Assembly: GCF_002270355.1 (NCBI RefSeq)
Contig: NZ_NJFZ01000017.1
Location: forward strand, 1 to 64,000
DNA from: Flectobacillus sp. BAB-3569
GTDB taxonomy: Bacteria; Bacteroidota; Bacteroidia; Cytophagales; Spirosomataceae
Reading direction: 5' to 3'
Length of the DNA: 64,000 nt
Shown piece after piece: positions 36,252 through 44,672 of the stretch. The notes beneath the pieces are model-generated. The model was not told the DNA's origin, made no database searches, and saw only the letters and a list, made by a program, of their open reading frames with translations. Numbering within the stretch: position 1 is the stretch's first letter; every line of letters begins with the position of its first letter. The position numbers and the translations under genes are program-made.

Positions 36252-36743
36252 ATGAAAAGTAAATCAACCATAAAACTTCCGCTGACAGACATTGAAAAAG
36301 CAAATTTGAGAAAGAACAAAATCAAAATTGCCAATGTGCTCGACTTTGCACCCGACGAATTGGCAATACTGTTAAATGCTACTGCCGAACGAGCAAAAGA
36401 AATATATGCCTTAGCAGAATTTCAAACTGTTCCTTCTATCGGAATAAAATTTGCCGAAGACCTTGTGTTTTTAGGTTACTATTCGCTAAACGAACTAAAA
36501 AACAAAGACGGAGCAAAACTGACCGATGAATACGAACTAAAAAAAGGTTATTGGATTGATCCCTGCGTTGAAGACCAATTCAGATTAGTGGTAAATTTTG
36601 CCAATACAAACGACCCGAAAAAAATGTGGTGGGACTTTACCGTAGAAAGAAAAAAGTTTCGCGCCGAAAATGGTTATCCAACAAGCAGACCTCAAAAAGC
36701 GTGGTTCGAAACAATTGGATATGAACGAAACGACAGCCACTAA
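36252..36743 (+). CDS. Cdd1-like helix-hairpin-helix protein (pathogenicity-locus family)
   Basis: 163 residues from the ATG at 36252. FQTVPSIGIKFAEDLVFLGY is a helix-hairpin-helix motif, and GYWIDPCVEDQFRLVV with KKMWWDFT are landmarks of the Cdd1 (PF11731-type) family. Probably binds DNA; the role is unknown. Its last 56 coding bases are repeated at 37675, after the next gene. Confidence 0.7.
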   Translation: MKSKSTIKLPLTDIEKANLRKNKIKIANVLDFAPDELAILLNATAERAKEIYALAEFQTVPSIGIKFAEDLVFLGYYSLNELKNKDGAKLTDEYELKKGYWIDPCVEDQFRLVVNFANTNDPKKMWWDFTVERKKFRAENGYPTSRPQKAWFETIGYERNDSH

Positions 36744-36744
36744 C
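36686..36744. repeat. 59-bp direct repeat, copy 1 (end of Cdd1-like gene)
   Basis: Identical to 37675-37733 at 57 of 59 positions. This copy contains the stop of the Cdd1-like gene. Confidence 0.85.
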
Positions 36745-36916
36745 ATATAAACCATAAGACAATGATAACTAAATAATTATAATCAAAATTCATCACTCAC
36801 AATTCAGTAGTCATACCTACAATACGTCCTTTTAAATATAATGGTAATAAGGTACTTTTTGAAAAACCTCCTTATATTGGGATTCTTAAACTAAACTATG
36901 TATTCAAATTATTCGC

Positions 36917-37674
36917 ATGACTACCAACTGTAAAAACTGCCACAAGTCATTTATTGGAAAATATTGTAACTACTGTGGACAACAAGCAAGTGTAGATGAA
37001 TTGACTTTCAAGGATATCTTACTTGAAAGTTGGTATTCTATTACGAATACTGATAGTGGTGTGGTAAGATTAATAAAAGATTTATTTCTTAGCCCCCAAA
37101 GCGTATATCTAAACTACTTTGCAGGTCAAAGAAAAAAGTATTTTAGCCCTGTTACTTTCTTTTTCCTAACGGTAGGGCTTTTGCTTTTTTAGGTATTCAG
37201 GTATTTGACTATGAGGATTTCAAATTTGCAACACAGAACGAGTTTGGACGTTATGCCTTACTTGAAACAAAATTTAAGTCCTTATTCTTACTTCCATTTG
37301 AAATACTTCTTACTTGGTTGCTTTTTCACAAACAATATAATCTTGCAAAGAATATTGTATTTTGGCTCTTTTTAAATGGTTTTTTGTTCACTATAAAAAT
37401 ACTTCTGACTCCAATTTATTTTCTTTTTATTTCCAGTAAATCATTTATTGATATTTCTATACAAATCCTTCAGTATCTGGTTCTTTTCTTTCATTTAATT
37501 CTTATTTTTGGTAAAAGCAAATGGATAAACTTTATTTTATTGTTTGTTCTCGCAAATATCATTTTCATTTCAGACGAGTTGCTTACTGGATATTTACTTT
37601 TTGAACAGGCAATTTTTAAGCAAACAAATACAAAGGATATTTGGGGATTAATCTTGAAAGCATACCAACGCTAA
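36917..37674 (+). pseudogene. DUF3667-like zinc-ribbon membrane protein, broken by a -1 frameshift
   Basis: N-terminal zinc ribbon CKNCHKSFIGKYCNYCGQQ, then TFKDILLE and LFLSPQSVYLNYFAGQRKKY, typical of DUF3667. The first frame stops at 37192 in the middle of the first membrane helix. Adding one T to the T6 run at 37185-37190 gives LLLFLGIQVFDYEDFK and several more helices to the stop at 37674, about 252 residues. It lies exactly between two copies of a 59-bp repeat taken from the preceding gene's end. Confidence 0.75.
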
Positions 37675-37733
37675 CAGACCTCAAAAAACGTGGTTCGAAA
37701 CAATTGGATATAAACGAAACGACAGCCACTAAC
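37675..37733. repeat. 59-bp direct repeat, copy 2
   Basis: Begins one base after the DUF3667 stop and repeats the Cdd1-like gene's end. Two G-to-A differences from copy 1. Confidence 0.85.
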
Positions 37734-37905
37734 CTCCATACATTTTCCAAAACTCAATTCCGCTACGAATCCTCTTACGAAAAAAAAATCTAAAACTTGA
37801 AGCACATAAAATTCAGTGCTTTATGTAGAGACATACCTACCGATCCAAACTGACTTGGGTATACATTTTTGGTCGGAAATTATCACCTCCTTGTGTATCT
37901 TTAGA

Positions 37906-37996
37906 ACACACATTTCTAGACATTTTTTCAAGGTAAAATTAAAGGTTCTCTACAAGATAGAAGTCTATGTTTATTTCTATATATTTGAGTTTTGCA
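37906..37996. repeat. Intergenic repeat E, copy 2
   Basis: AACACACATTTCTAG, TTAAAGGTTCTC, GAAGTCTATG, ATATATTTGAGTT in the same order as 34736-34828. The rest of the 37734-38122 gap shows no gene. Confidence 0.6.
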
Positions 37997-38122
37997 GCTG
38001 AGAACAACAAAGCATAGTCCTAAACCCAAGCTTTGTGCACCTAATGAATTTTAGTGGTAAATTCTCCGTCTTCACAGAATTAAAATATATAAACATCTAT
38101 TATAAAATCATACGCTTAGAAA

Positions 38123-38989
38123 ATGACAGAAGAAGATATATTAAATACGCTTGACCATTCCAATGATGGATATTATTGCTCTTTTGTTGAACTTGGACAC
38201 CCCTACTCATACCTCCTAGACACAAGATTAAATGTCTTTCGTGGCGACAACGACCACTGGGCAATTGCAGTCGAAAGGCTTGGCTATAATCCACGAGCTG
38301 GAGCAATTGTACTTGACATCAATTATTATGGCAATTGCTTAAAAAATCTTGAATTTTACAATGAAAGACCTACAAACTGTTACAGCATTGACCCAATTGA
38401 CTTCGATAACTTCAATGATACAATTGATGGTGAAACCTTAAAATCAGATGCGATTTTTTGGTTGGTTCGTGGACAAGAAGTTTCATTAAGTCACAATCAA
38501 GAAGACTATTTGAACGCGGGTATTGAACTAAAAGAATATGAAGCAGATGAAATAAGTGCTGAGGAAGTTGGAAGGCTGGTCGTTTCACAAAACCCTGACC
38601 TCTTTCGTGCAACTGACAATGAACTATATAAGTCTATTCCGAAAGATTTGAAAAAAATTTTGGTGCTGGACGAATGGTTTCATAAAGACTTTCAATTACA
38701 AATTTCACCTACCATGACAGACGAGCATTTACGCCAAACTTTTGAGCTCAATAAAAACTTAACTGGACTGGGTGGAATGACCTTTGAGAATTTCGTACAA
38801 GCAGTAAGATATCAAGAAATGATAAACAACGGTGGGAATAGAAAAATTTGGAAAAACAACAGACCTAGTTCATACGAAACCTGGCAACTAATTGCTAAAG
38901 TTATTGTAGCAAATGACCCTATGCAATATAATCCAACCTTAGCACCAAATACACATTGGACAAATTGGACAGACTCAGGAAGTATGTAA
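38123..38989 (+). CDS. Conserved protein of unknown function (DUF7003-like)
   Basis: 288 residues, no signal peptide. I recall the pattern SYLLDTRLN, WAIAVERLGYNPRAG, LVLDEWFHKDF and SSYETWQLIAKVI as a conserved Bacteroidota protein of unknown function often annotated as DUF7003. The domain looks cytoplasmic with acidic surface. It is flanked by repeats on both sides and has no operon partner. Confidence 0.7.
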   Translation: MTEEDILNTLDHSNDGYYCSFVELGHPYSYLLDTRLNVFRGDNDHWAIAVERLGYNPRAGAIVLDINYYGNCLKNLEFYNERPTNCYSIDPIDFDNFNDTIDGETLKSDAIFWLVRGQEVSLSHNQEDYLNAGIELKEYEADEISAEEVGRLVVSQNPDLFRATDNELYKSIPKDLKKILVLDEWFHKDFQLQISPTMTDEHLRQTFELNKNLTGLGGMTFENFVQAVRYQEMINNGGNRKIWKNNRPSSYETWQLIAKVIVANDPMQYNPTLAPNTHWTNWTDSGSM

Positions 38990-39008
38990 TAGACAAACAT
39001 AAGATAAG

Positions 39009-39190
39009 TTAGTACGCAAAATAAAGTTTAAGATTGTGCTTTGAGCTTTCAGGTATCGGCTTTCGGCGGTGGGCTATGGAAAAAATGCATGTCCGTGGTC
39101 GTTAAAACATTATAACACTCTTTGCCTTGTGTCTGTTGACTTGTCCCTAAAACACAAAACCTAAATATAATTCTGCACGATTACTTAGTT
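39009..39190. repeat. Dispersed intergenic repeat, family A
   Basis: Full-length copy: GCAAAATAAAGTTTAAG, then TTTCAGGTATCGGC, GGGCTATGG, ATGCATGTCCGTGGTCG, CACTCTTTGCCTTGTG and AAAACACAAAACC. Strong match to 63211-63385. Confidence 0.85.
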
Positions 39191-39344
39191 TTATAAATTT
39201 CAGACCTTGAGGTTTTACATCTACCAAGGAAATTTCAAACTTGGAGCTTAGTGCTTCTACTCAAGTTCAGTATAAGTTCATAGTTTTGCCCCGTAATCCT
39301 TCTTTCAAAGTTCTAACAAAGCCCCTAAATTTAACACCGAGCCT

Positions 39345-39914
39345 ATGATAACGCTACGAAACTTATTACTATCAATATTCTTCATTGGGCTAATCGCCTG
39401 TAATACAAAGACTAGCAACTTAAAAACAGAAGTTAAAAAGGTTACGCTAATTAAGAATTTAGCGGGAAAAGTGTACTTTTTTGCTCCTGATTTAGACACT
39501 ACTACTTGTGAGGTATTTGGCGCTTGTGATTGTTGTACATCTAACATATTGTTTCTCAACCACAAAGACTTTGTCACAATCTCTTATTGTGTTACCGATC
39601 AACAAATAGCCAAAGGAACGTATCATATCGACAATGACAAAGTCTATTTACAATACGACGCTTTAAAGGTTGACATAGAATATAATATGGAAACTGAAAC
39701 CGACACCACAGGAAAAGTTGAACCTGAGTATTTCATTAGGACACAAAAGAGAAAGGCCAACAAGGTAGTTTTGACGGCATTGACTTGTAAAGGACAGGTT
39801 AATTTTAAAGTTGGTGACAAAGAGATATCTTACGGTTCATTGGACAAGAAAACACCAATTGAAGAACATATACAGCAACTAAAGAACCAAGGGATTTGGT
39901 ACAAATTGAAATAA
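39345..39914 (+). CDS. Hypothetical lipoprotein
   Basis: 189 residues with lipobox LIAC near residue 19. A Cys cluster GACDCCTSN follows (about residues 60-70). The mature part looks beta-rich (FVTISYCVTDQ, GTYHIDNDKVYL). No family recognised. Probably anchored in the membrane facing the periplasm. Confidence 0.6.
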   Translation: MITLRNLLLSIFFIGLIACNTKTSNLKTEVKKVTLIKNLAGKVYFFAPDLDTTTCEVFGACDCCTSNILFLNHKDFVTISYCVTDQQIAKGTYHIDNDKVYLQYDALKVDIEYNMETETDTTGKVEPEYFIRTQKRKANKVVLTALTCKGQVNFKVGDKEISYGSLDKKTPIEEHIQQLKNQGIWYKLK

Positions 39915-39976
39915 CAACTTGTGCCTATAAGGATTCTGAATCAGGCTGGTCGACGTGTGAAATTTCAGCTTTGTAT

Positions 39977-40115
39977 TGCTAAGTTTGTAGGTAAAATAAA
40001 ATTTATTTTTTGAGTTTTCGACTTTCAGCAATATGCTTTCGGCAAAAATATATCTGTAGTTACAAAAAAACATGTTAAAACTATTTGCCCAGTGCCTAAG
40101 CCCAACAGCCTAAAT
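39977..40115. repeat. Dispersed intergenic repeat, family A (diverged)
   Basis: GTAAAATAAAATTT, TTTTCGACTTTCAGC, CTTTCGGCAAAAA, AACATGTTAAAACTATTTGCC, GTGCCTAAGCCC. Directly next to the inverted-repeat element at 40122. Confidence 0.6.
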
Positions 40116-40121
40116 CAAATT

Positions 40122-40268
40122 TTCTGATTACTGGACAAAATGAGAAAGTGCGATTCAGGTGTTTGGACTTTTTCACTGAATTTTATGAAAACAGTTTCAA
40201 ACTGTTTAGAAATTAAGTCCAAGACTAAGTCTTGAACTAGGAACTTCAATTTTGTCCAGCAATCAGAA
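40122..40268. mobile_element. MITE-like element with 20-bp terminal inverted repeats
   Basis: The ends at 40122-40141 and 40249-40268 are inverted copies of each other with one mismatch (core CTGGACAAAAT). The interior has AAACAGTTTCAAACTGTTT, a perfect palindrome, and AGTCCAAGACTAAGTCTTGAA, similar to the elements at 52460 and 53611. No coding capacity, so any transposase would have to act in trans. Confidence 0.65.
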
Positions 40269-40444
40269 TGTCTAACCAATTAAGATCATAAGATATTGAT
40301 AGTTAAAACTTTACATTCCCAATCCATAACTAGGCTTGTACGAAGGATTTCCTATCTTTCAAAAGCGTTCTTATCGTTAGCTTTTTTTCTTAGAGACAAA
40401 ACTAATACTTCGTACACTACTAATTCATAATTCAGCACTCAGAC

Positions 40445-41872
40445 TTACTTCTTCAAAATCATATATGAGTACGGTTCAAGAGTGATAGCTGTATTTAGGT
40501 TTACGCTTTCATTGGTCATAGCATTTTTCCAAGAGGTATTGGTCAAGCCAGATGGTAAATCTTGTAAAACCTTACTATTACGAACATTCACCAAAACGAG
40601 TACTTCTTCTGAACCTAATTTCTTTTTAAAAATTACCACATCTTTGGCATTAAAGGCTTCTACAGTACCTTTTTTCACCGCATTACTACCATTTCTGAAA
40701 GCCATCGATTTTTTATAAGCTGCCCAGATTGTAGGATTTATCGTCCAGTCTATTTTAGTGGTATTATTGCTAAAAAATGGAAGTTTGCCTGTAAAACCAA
40801 CTTCTTGTCCATTGTAAATTAACGGCACTCCGCCCATGTACGAAGTAAGTGTAAAAGCGGCTAATGCGCCTTGTTGCCCTTTGAAAATATTAATTGGCGA
40901 ATCATCCCAAGCTCCATCGTCGTGGTTGGTAATCCATCTCAAAATATGTTTTCCTTCGGCAATGTTGTTGTAATTAGTGGCATTAAAAGCTAATAATTCA
41001 GACGCTGGTTTATTATTATTCATAACGTCTTTGAGTTTGGTGTAAAAATCCCAGCCAAAAATCATATCAAAACCTGCCGTGAGTAATTCTTTTTTACCTG
41101 TTTCGGCAAACATAATTAGTTTACGATTAGGAATCGCTCTGAGTGCGTCGATGGCTTCTTTCCAAAAATCAGTAGGAACGCCCTCGGCGTGGTCGCAACG
41201 AAAACCGTCAATGTTTGCTTCTAATACCCAGTAATTCATGGCTTTAATCATTTCCTTACGCATAGCAGTACTTGTAAAATTTAGTTCGGCTACGTCGTTC
41301 CAGCCCATGCCGGGCGGGCTGATAATTGCCCCTGAAGCGTCTTTGGCGTACCATGATGAGTTTTGAATCCAAGGATTATCCCATGAAGTATGATTGGCAA
41401 CCCAGTCTAAAATAACAGCCATATTACGTTTGTGGGCTTCTTTGACTAATAGTCTTAAATCTTCTAAATTTCCAAATGCTGAGTTTACCTGAGTATAGTT
41501 TTTCACAGCATAAGGCGAACCAATACCTTTTAAATCACCGATTGGATAAATCGGCATGAGCCAGAGTACATTTACGCCTAAATTCTTTACAGAGTCTAAT
41601 CTACTTTGTACACCTTTCAAATTTCCAGTAGCACTAAAAGCACTTAGGTTTACTTCGTACATTAGAATATCTGCTGTTTCGGGCACATTGGTGAAAGGAG
41701 TATCGTATTGTTTTGCACCTGTTGGTTCGGTTACTACTGGGGGCGTGATGGGCGCTGGCTCTGTTCCTTTGCAACCAAAACCCACTAAAACAAATGATAA
41801 TACGACCGTAATTTTGGAAAATTGGATTCCAAAATTACTGAATCGTGCTTTTTTGATGGAGAATCTCGACAT
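40445..41872 (-). CDS. GH13 alpha-amylase lipoprotein of the starch locus (SusG-like)
   Basis: 475 residues. The lipobox VGFGC is near residue 34, so it is surface or periplasm anchored. GH13 regions: DWVANH, GFRCDHAE (nucleophile Asp), MFAETGK (acid/base Glu) and ITNHDD (third Asp) are all intact. It should cut alpha-1,4 glucans taken in by the SusCD pair upstream. A hairpin lies between SusE and this gene, so it may be expressed partly on its own. Confidence 0.85.
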   Translation of the reverse strand: MSRFSIKKARFSNFGIQFSKITVVLSFVLVGFGCKGTEPAPITPPVVTEPTGAKQYDTPFTNVPETADILMYEVNLSAFSATGNLKGVQSRLDSVKNLGVNVLWLMPIYPIGDLKGIGSPYAVKNYTQVNSAFGNLEDLRLLVKEAHKRNMAVILDWVANHTSWDNPWIQNSSWYAKDASGAIISPPGMGWNDVAELNFTSTAMRKEMIKAMNYWVLEANIDGFRCDHAEGVPTDFWKEAIDALRAIPNRKLIMFAETGKKELLTAGFDMIFGWDFYTKLKDVMNNNKPASELLAFNATNYNNIAEGKHILRWITNHDDGAWDDSPINIFKGQQGALAAFTLTSYMGGVPLIYNGQEVGFTGKLPFFSNNTTKIDWTINPTIWAAYKKSMAFRNGSNAVKKGTVEAFNAKDVVIFKKKLGSEEVLVLVNVRNSKVLQDLPSGLTNTSWKNAMTNESVNLNTAITLEPYSYMILKK

Positions 41873-42044
41873 GATGTTTTCTTTATAAATGATAGTTTGT
41901 TTATGCTAAGTAGGAAAACGTTATTAGTTAACAGTATATTAGTTATCTGAAGAAAATTATAATCAAAAGGTTATAGTCAAATTTTGCCTCTGATATACTA
42001 TTAATTTAATCTTTCCTTTTACTGAAATACTTAATTTTAACAAA

Positions 42045-42073
42045 ATTCGTTGCGGGTTTTTCCCGCAACGAAT
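42045..42073 (-). terminator. Hairpin after SusE
   Basis: 12-bp stem ATTCGTTGCGGG / CCCGCAACGAAT with a 5-base loop, 9 bases past the SusE stop, T-rich on the minus strand. May reduce expression of the amylase. Confidence 0.75.
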
Positions 42074-42081
42074 GAAGTACT

Positions 42082-43164
42082 TTAGTTCTTTTTAATCTTA
42101 TAAGTATAATTTCCTGCTTCGTGCAAATCTAAAGTAATGGTATAATTTCCATCTTGTGGCACTGTAAATTGTGGTTGGTCGATATAAGGGAGCCACGGAT
42201 GATTAGCGTAGCCTAACGTTCCGTTGGCACTGAGTCCAAAATCTAATTGCCAAGCATTATTGGCTCTGAATTTAAACGAACCACTGGCTTTCATATCAGC
42301 AGTTACTGACCAGCTCTGAGTACTTGGGTTATAGTTTAAAGGAGTATCTTTATCCCAACCGCCTGGCGTTGCTGCACCAATCATTCCCCAAGTAGTTTTC
42401 ACAAGAAGATACTTCATGGTTTTTAGATTCACCGAAAATAAGTAATAGCCGTCTGAAGGTGCTTTGAAATTTCCACCTGCATAATTAGCAACAATGACAT
42501 TGCCATTACCACCGTCGCCATAAGAAGTTGGCCCCCAATCTGCTTGAGCATACAATTTAAACTCATTCGTTCCACCTGCTGGAATATAAATGTAGCCTTC
42601 ATAAATATCATCACTTTTAACCGAAACCAGTTTTGGTGCAACGCTTACGTTCCAACCTTGATAGTCGCCCGCAACCCATAAAGATGGATAACCAGTGAAC
42701 ACTTTGTAAGGTGTAATTTTTACAGGAATAGCCTGAGAAAATGCTGCTCTATCAAGGTATGCTTGTACACGTACTACCAAAGAACCCTGTTCGTCAGGTA
42801 GTAAGCCGAGGTCGGTAGCCATTTTATTCAAATCTTTTCCTAAGATAGATTTATTCAAAACGTCTTCACCTGCTTCAATATTGATGGCATTTGCCCACGC
42901 TTTTGCCCCAACGGTATCAGAAGCAACATCAAATTGTAAGGTATAAGTAACAGGGGCTTGTACAGGATAATCTACTTTTGCCCAAGAAAAAGTAACAACC
43001 GTTTCATTGTCTTTTGCCTGCGTTAGTTGTATCGTATTTGCCGAGGCAGTTGGTAAATTAGTAAAATTTACCGCTTTGAGAATGGTTAATTCTGCTTCTT
43101 CTTGGCAAGAAACCAAGAAGAAAACAAGTAAAAAAGCCAAGTATTGTTGAATAAATTTTTTCAT
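42082..43164 (-). CDS. SusE/SusF-type outer-membrane starch-binding lipoprotein
   Basis: 360 residues, lipobox FLVSC at about residue 20. The N-terminal Ig-like SusE domain (TFSWAKVDYPVQAPVTYTLQ) is followed by two carbohydrate-binding modules with LWVAGDYQGWN and GMIGAATPGGWDKDT, each rich in Trp/Tyr for glucan binding. 12 bases after susD, so same operon. It holds starch at the cell surface next to SusCD. Confidence 0.82.
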   Translation of the reverse strand: MKKFIQQYLAFLLVFFLVSCQEEAELTILKAVNFTNLPTASANTIQLTQAKDNETVVTFSWAKVDYPVQAPVTYTLQFDVASDTVGAKAWANAINIEAGEDVLNKSILGKDLNKMATDLGLLPDEQGSLVVRVQAYLDRAAFSQAIPVKITPYKVFTGYPSLWVAGDYQGWNVSVAPKLVSVKSDDIYEGYIYIPAGGTNEFKLYAQADWGPTSYGDGGNGNVIVANYAGGNFKAPSDGYYLFSVNLKTMKYLLVKTTWGMIGAATPGGWDKDTPLNYNPSTQSWSVTADMKASGSFKFRANNAWQLDFGLSANGTLGYANHPWLPYIDQPQFTVPQDGNYTITLDLHEAGNYTYKIKKN

Positions 43165-43176
43165 GATTATGCGGTA

Positions 43177-44664
43177 TTAATAGCCAGAATTTTGTTTTAA
43201 ACTTGTGTTGGCATTCAACGCTGAAGTAGGAATTGGGAAGAGTGTTCTATGATTTTGAGAAGCTCCTCTGAATTCGTTCGCCAATAAAAACGTATTAAAA
43301 CGAATCATGTCTTGGCGTCTGTGTCCTTCCCAGTTTAATTCTAAAGTACGCTCATTGTACACATCCGTTAAAGTTGGATTGCTGGCAAGTACTGCCAAAC
43401 CTGCACGTCTTCTCACAGCATCTACAAATGGTTTTGCAGCAGCGGCATCGCCCAAGCGTAGATTACATTCAGCTTTCATTAATAAAATATCGGCATAACG
43501 GTAAATCGGAAAATCGTTTGAAGCTCCGCCGCCATCCATCGGTAAAGCTGGGTAAAACTTCAAGTTTCGTACACCCGCATTTCTATCAGCTCCAGGATTA
43601 TCTAACGAAGTAACTTCCAATGAATAATTTACGCCTCCAGGTTGCTGTCCTATCAGAAATTGCTTTTTGCGAATATCAGCATCACTATATTTTTGGTAAT
43701 AATTTTTAGGTACAATGGTACCATTCCATCCGCTAAAACCAAGTACTTCGAGTGCGTGTGGCCCGTTTAAGCTTCTGATACCATAAATATTTCTTGAAAC
43801 AACATTTACTCTGGCAAAAATTGCTAAAATGGTTTCGTCTTCAGGAAGTACATCGCCAAAAAGCTCATAATATTGATTACCCAACGGACTTGAAGCGTTG
43901 GCAGCACCGCCATGTAAAGTAAATCCGCCTGCTGTTACTTGTTCACAAGCACTTAAGCACTCTTTCCATTTGGGCGTTCCTGTGTACACTTCTGCATTCA
44001 AATATACTTTTGCCAAAAGTGCATAACCCGCCCAACGGTTGAATCTACCATAAAATTCTCCGCCTTTGGTAGTGGGTAATTTGTCCAGATTCTCTGTCAA
44101 TTCTTTTACCACAAAATCATACAATTCTTTACGGCTGATTTGTGGAATTTTATCGACCGTAACATTATTCTGGGTGAAAAAAGGAACATTTCCAAAATCA
44201 TCCATCAATAAATAATAGAAAAATGCTCTTAGTACTTTGGCTTCGGCAATTTTGGCAGGAGCCGCTTTTGCATTTTCTAGTTGTTCAATCGCCAAGTTTG
44301 CCGAAAAAATTGCGTTATACAGCCAGTTCCAAGTATTGCCGACAATTCCATCGGTAGGCAACCATTGATGTAGATGCAAACGAGCAAAATCTAATTGCCA
44401 GTCGCCCGTATTTCGGTGTGGAATTACTTGTTCGTCGGATGACATTGTGTTTAAATCGTACCAACCATTATCCGCACCAGCGTAACCCACACCACCCCAG
44501 TTTCCACCAATTTTTGAATAGACGCCTGCTAAAGCCACATCTGCTCCTTCAAGTGAGTTATAAAATTCACTTGCGGCGTATTTGTCATATACTTTTTCTT
44601 CTACATCTGTACAGCTTGGCAAAAGGAATAAGCTAAGACAGCTAAATATGATTATTTTTTTCAT
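43177..44664 (-). CDS. SusD/RagB family glycan-binding lipoprotein (starch locus)
   Basis: 495 residues, lipobox LLPSC near residue 18. Helical TPR-type SusD body with FYNSLEGADVALAGVY, ADILLMKAECNLRLGD and the closing WEGHRRQDMIRF, ending LFPIPTSALNANTSLKQNSG. It caps the SusC channel and passes oligosaccharides. 8 bases after susC. Confidence 0.88.
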   Translation of the reverse strand: MKKIIIFSCLSLFLLPSCTDVEEKVYDKYAASEFYNSLEGADVALAGVYSKIGGNWGGVGYAGADNGWYDLNTMSSDEQVIPHRNTGDWQLDFARLHLHQWLPTDGIVGNTWNWLYNAIFSANLAIEQLENAKAAPAKIAEAKVLRAFFYYLLMDDFGNVPFFTQNNVTVDKIPQISRKELYDFVVKELTENLDKLPTTKGGEFYGRFNRWAGYALLAKVYLNAEVYTGTPKWKECLSACEQVTAGGFTLHGGAANASSPLGNQYYELFGDVLPEDETILAIFARVNVVSRNIYGIRSLNGPHALEVLGFSGWNGTIVPKNYYQKYSDADIRKKQFLIGQQPGGVNYSLEVTSLDNPGADRNAGVRNLKFYPALPMDGGGASNDFPIYRYADILLMKAECNLRLGDAAAAKPFVDAVRRRAGLAVLASNPTLTDVYNERTLELNWEGHRRQDMIRFNTFLLANEFRGASQNHRTLFPIPTSALNANTSLKQNSGY

Positions 44665-44672
44665 TGTTTTCT

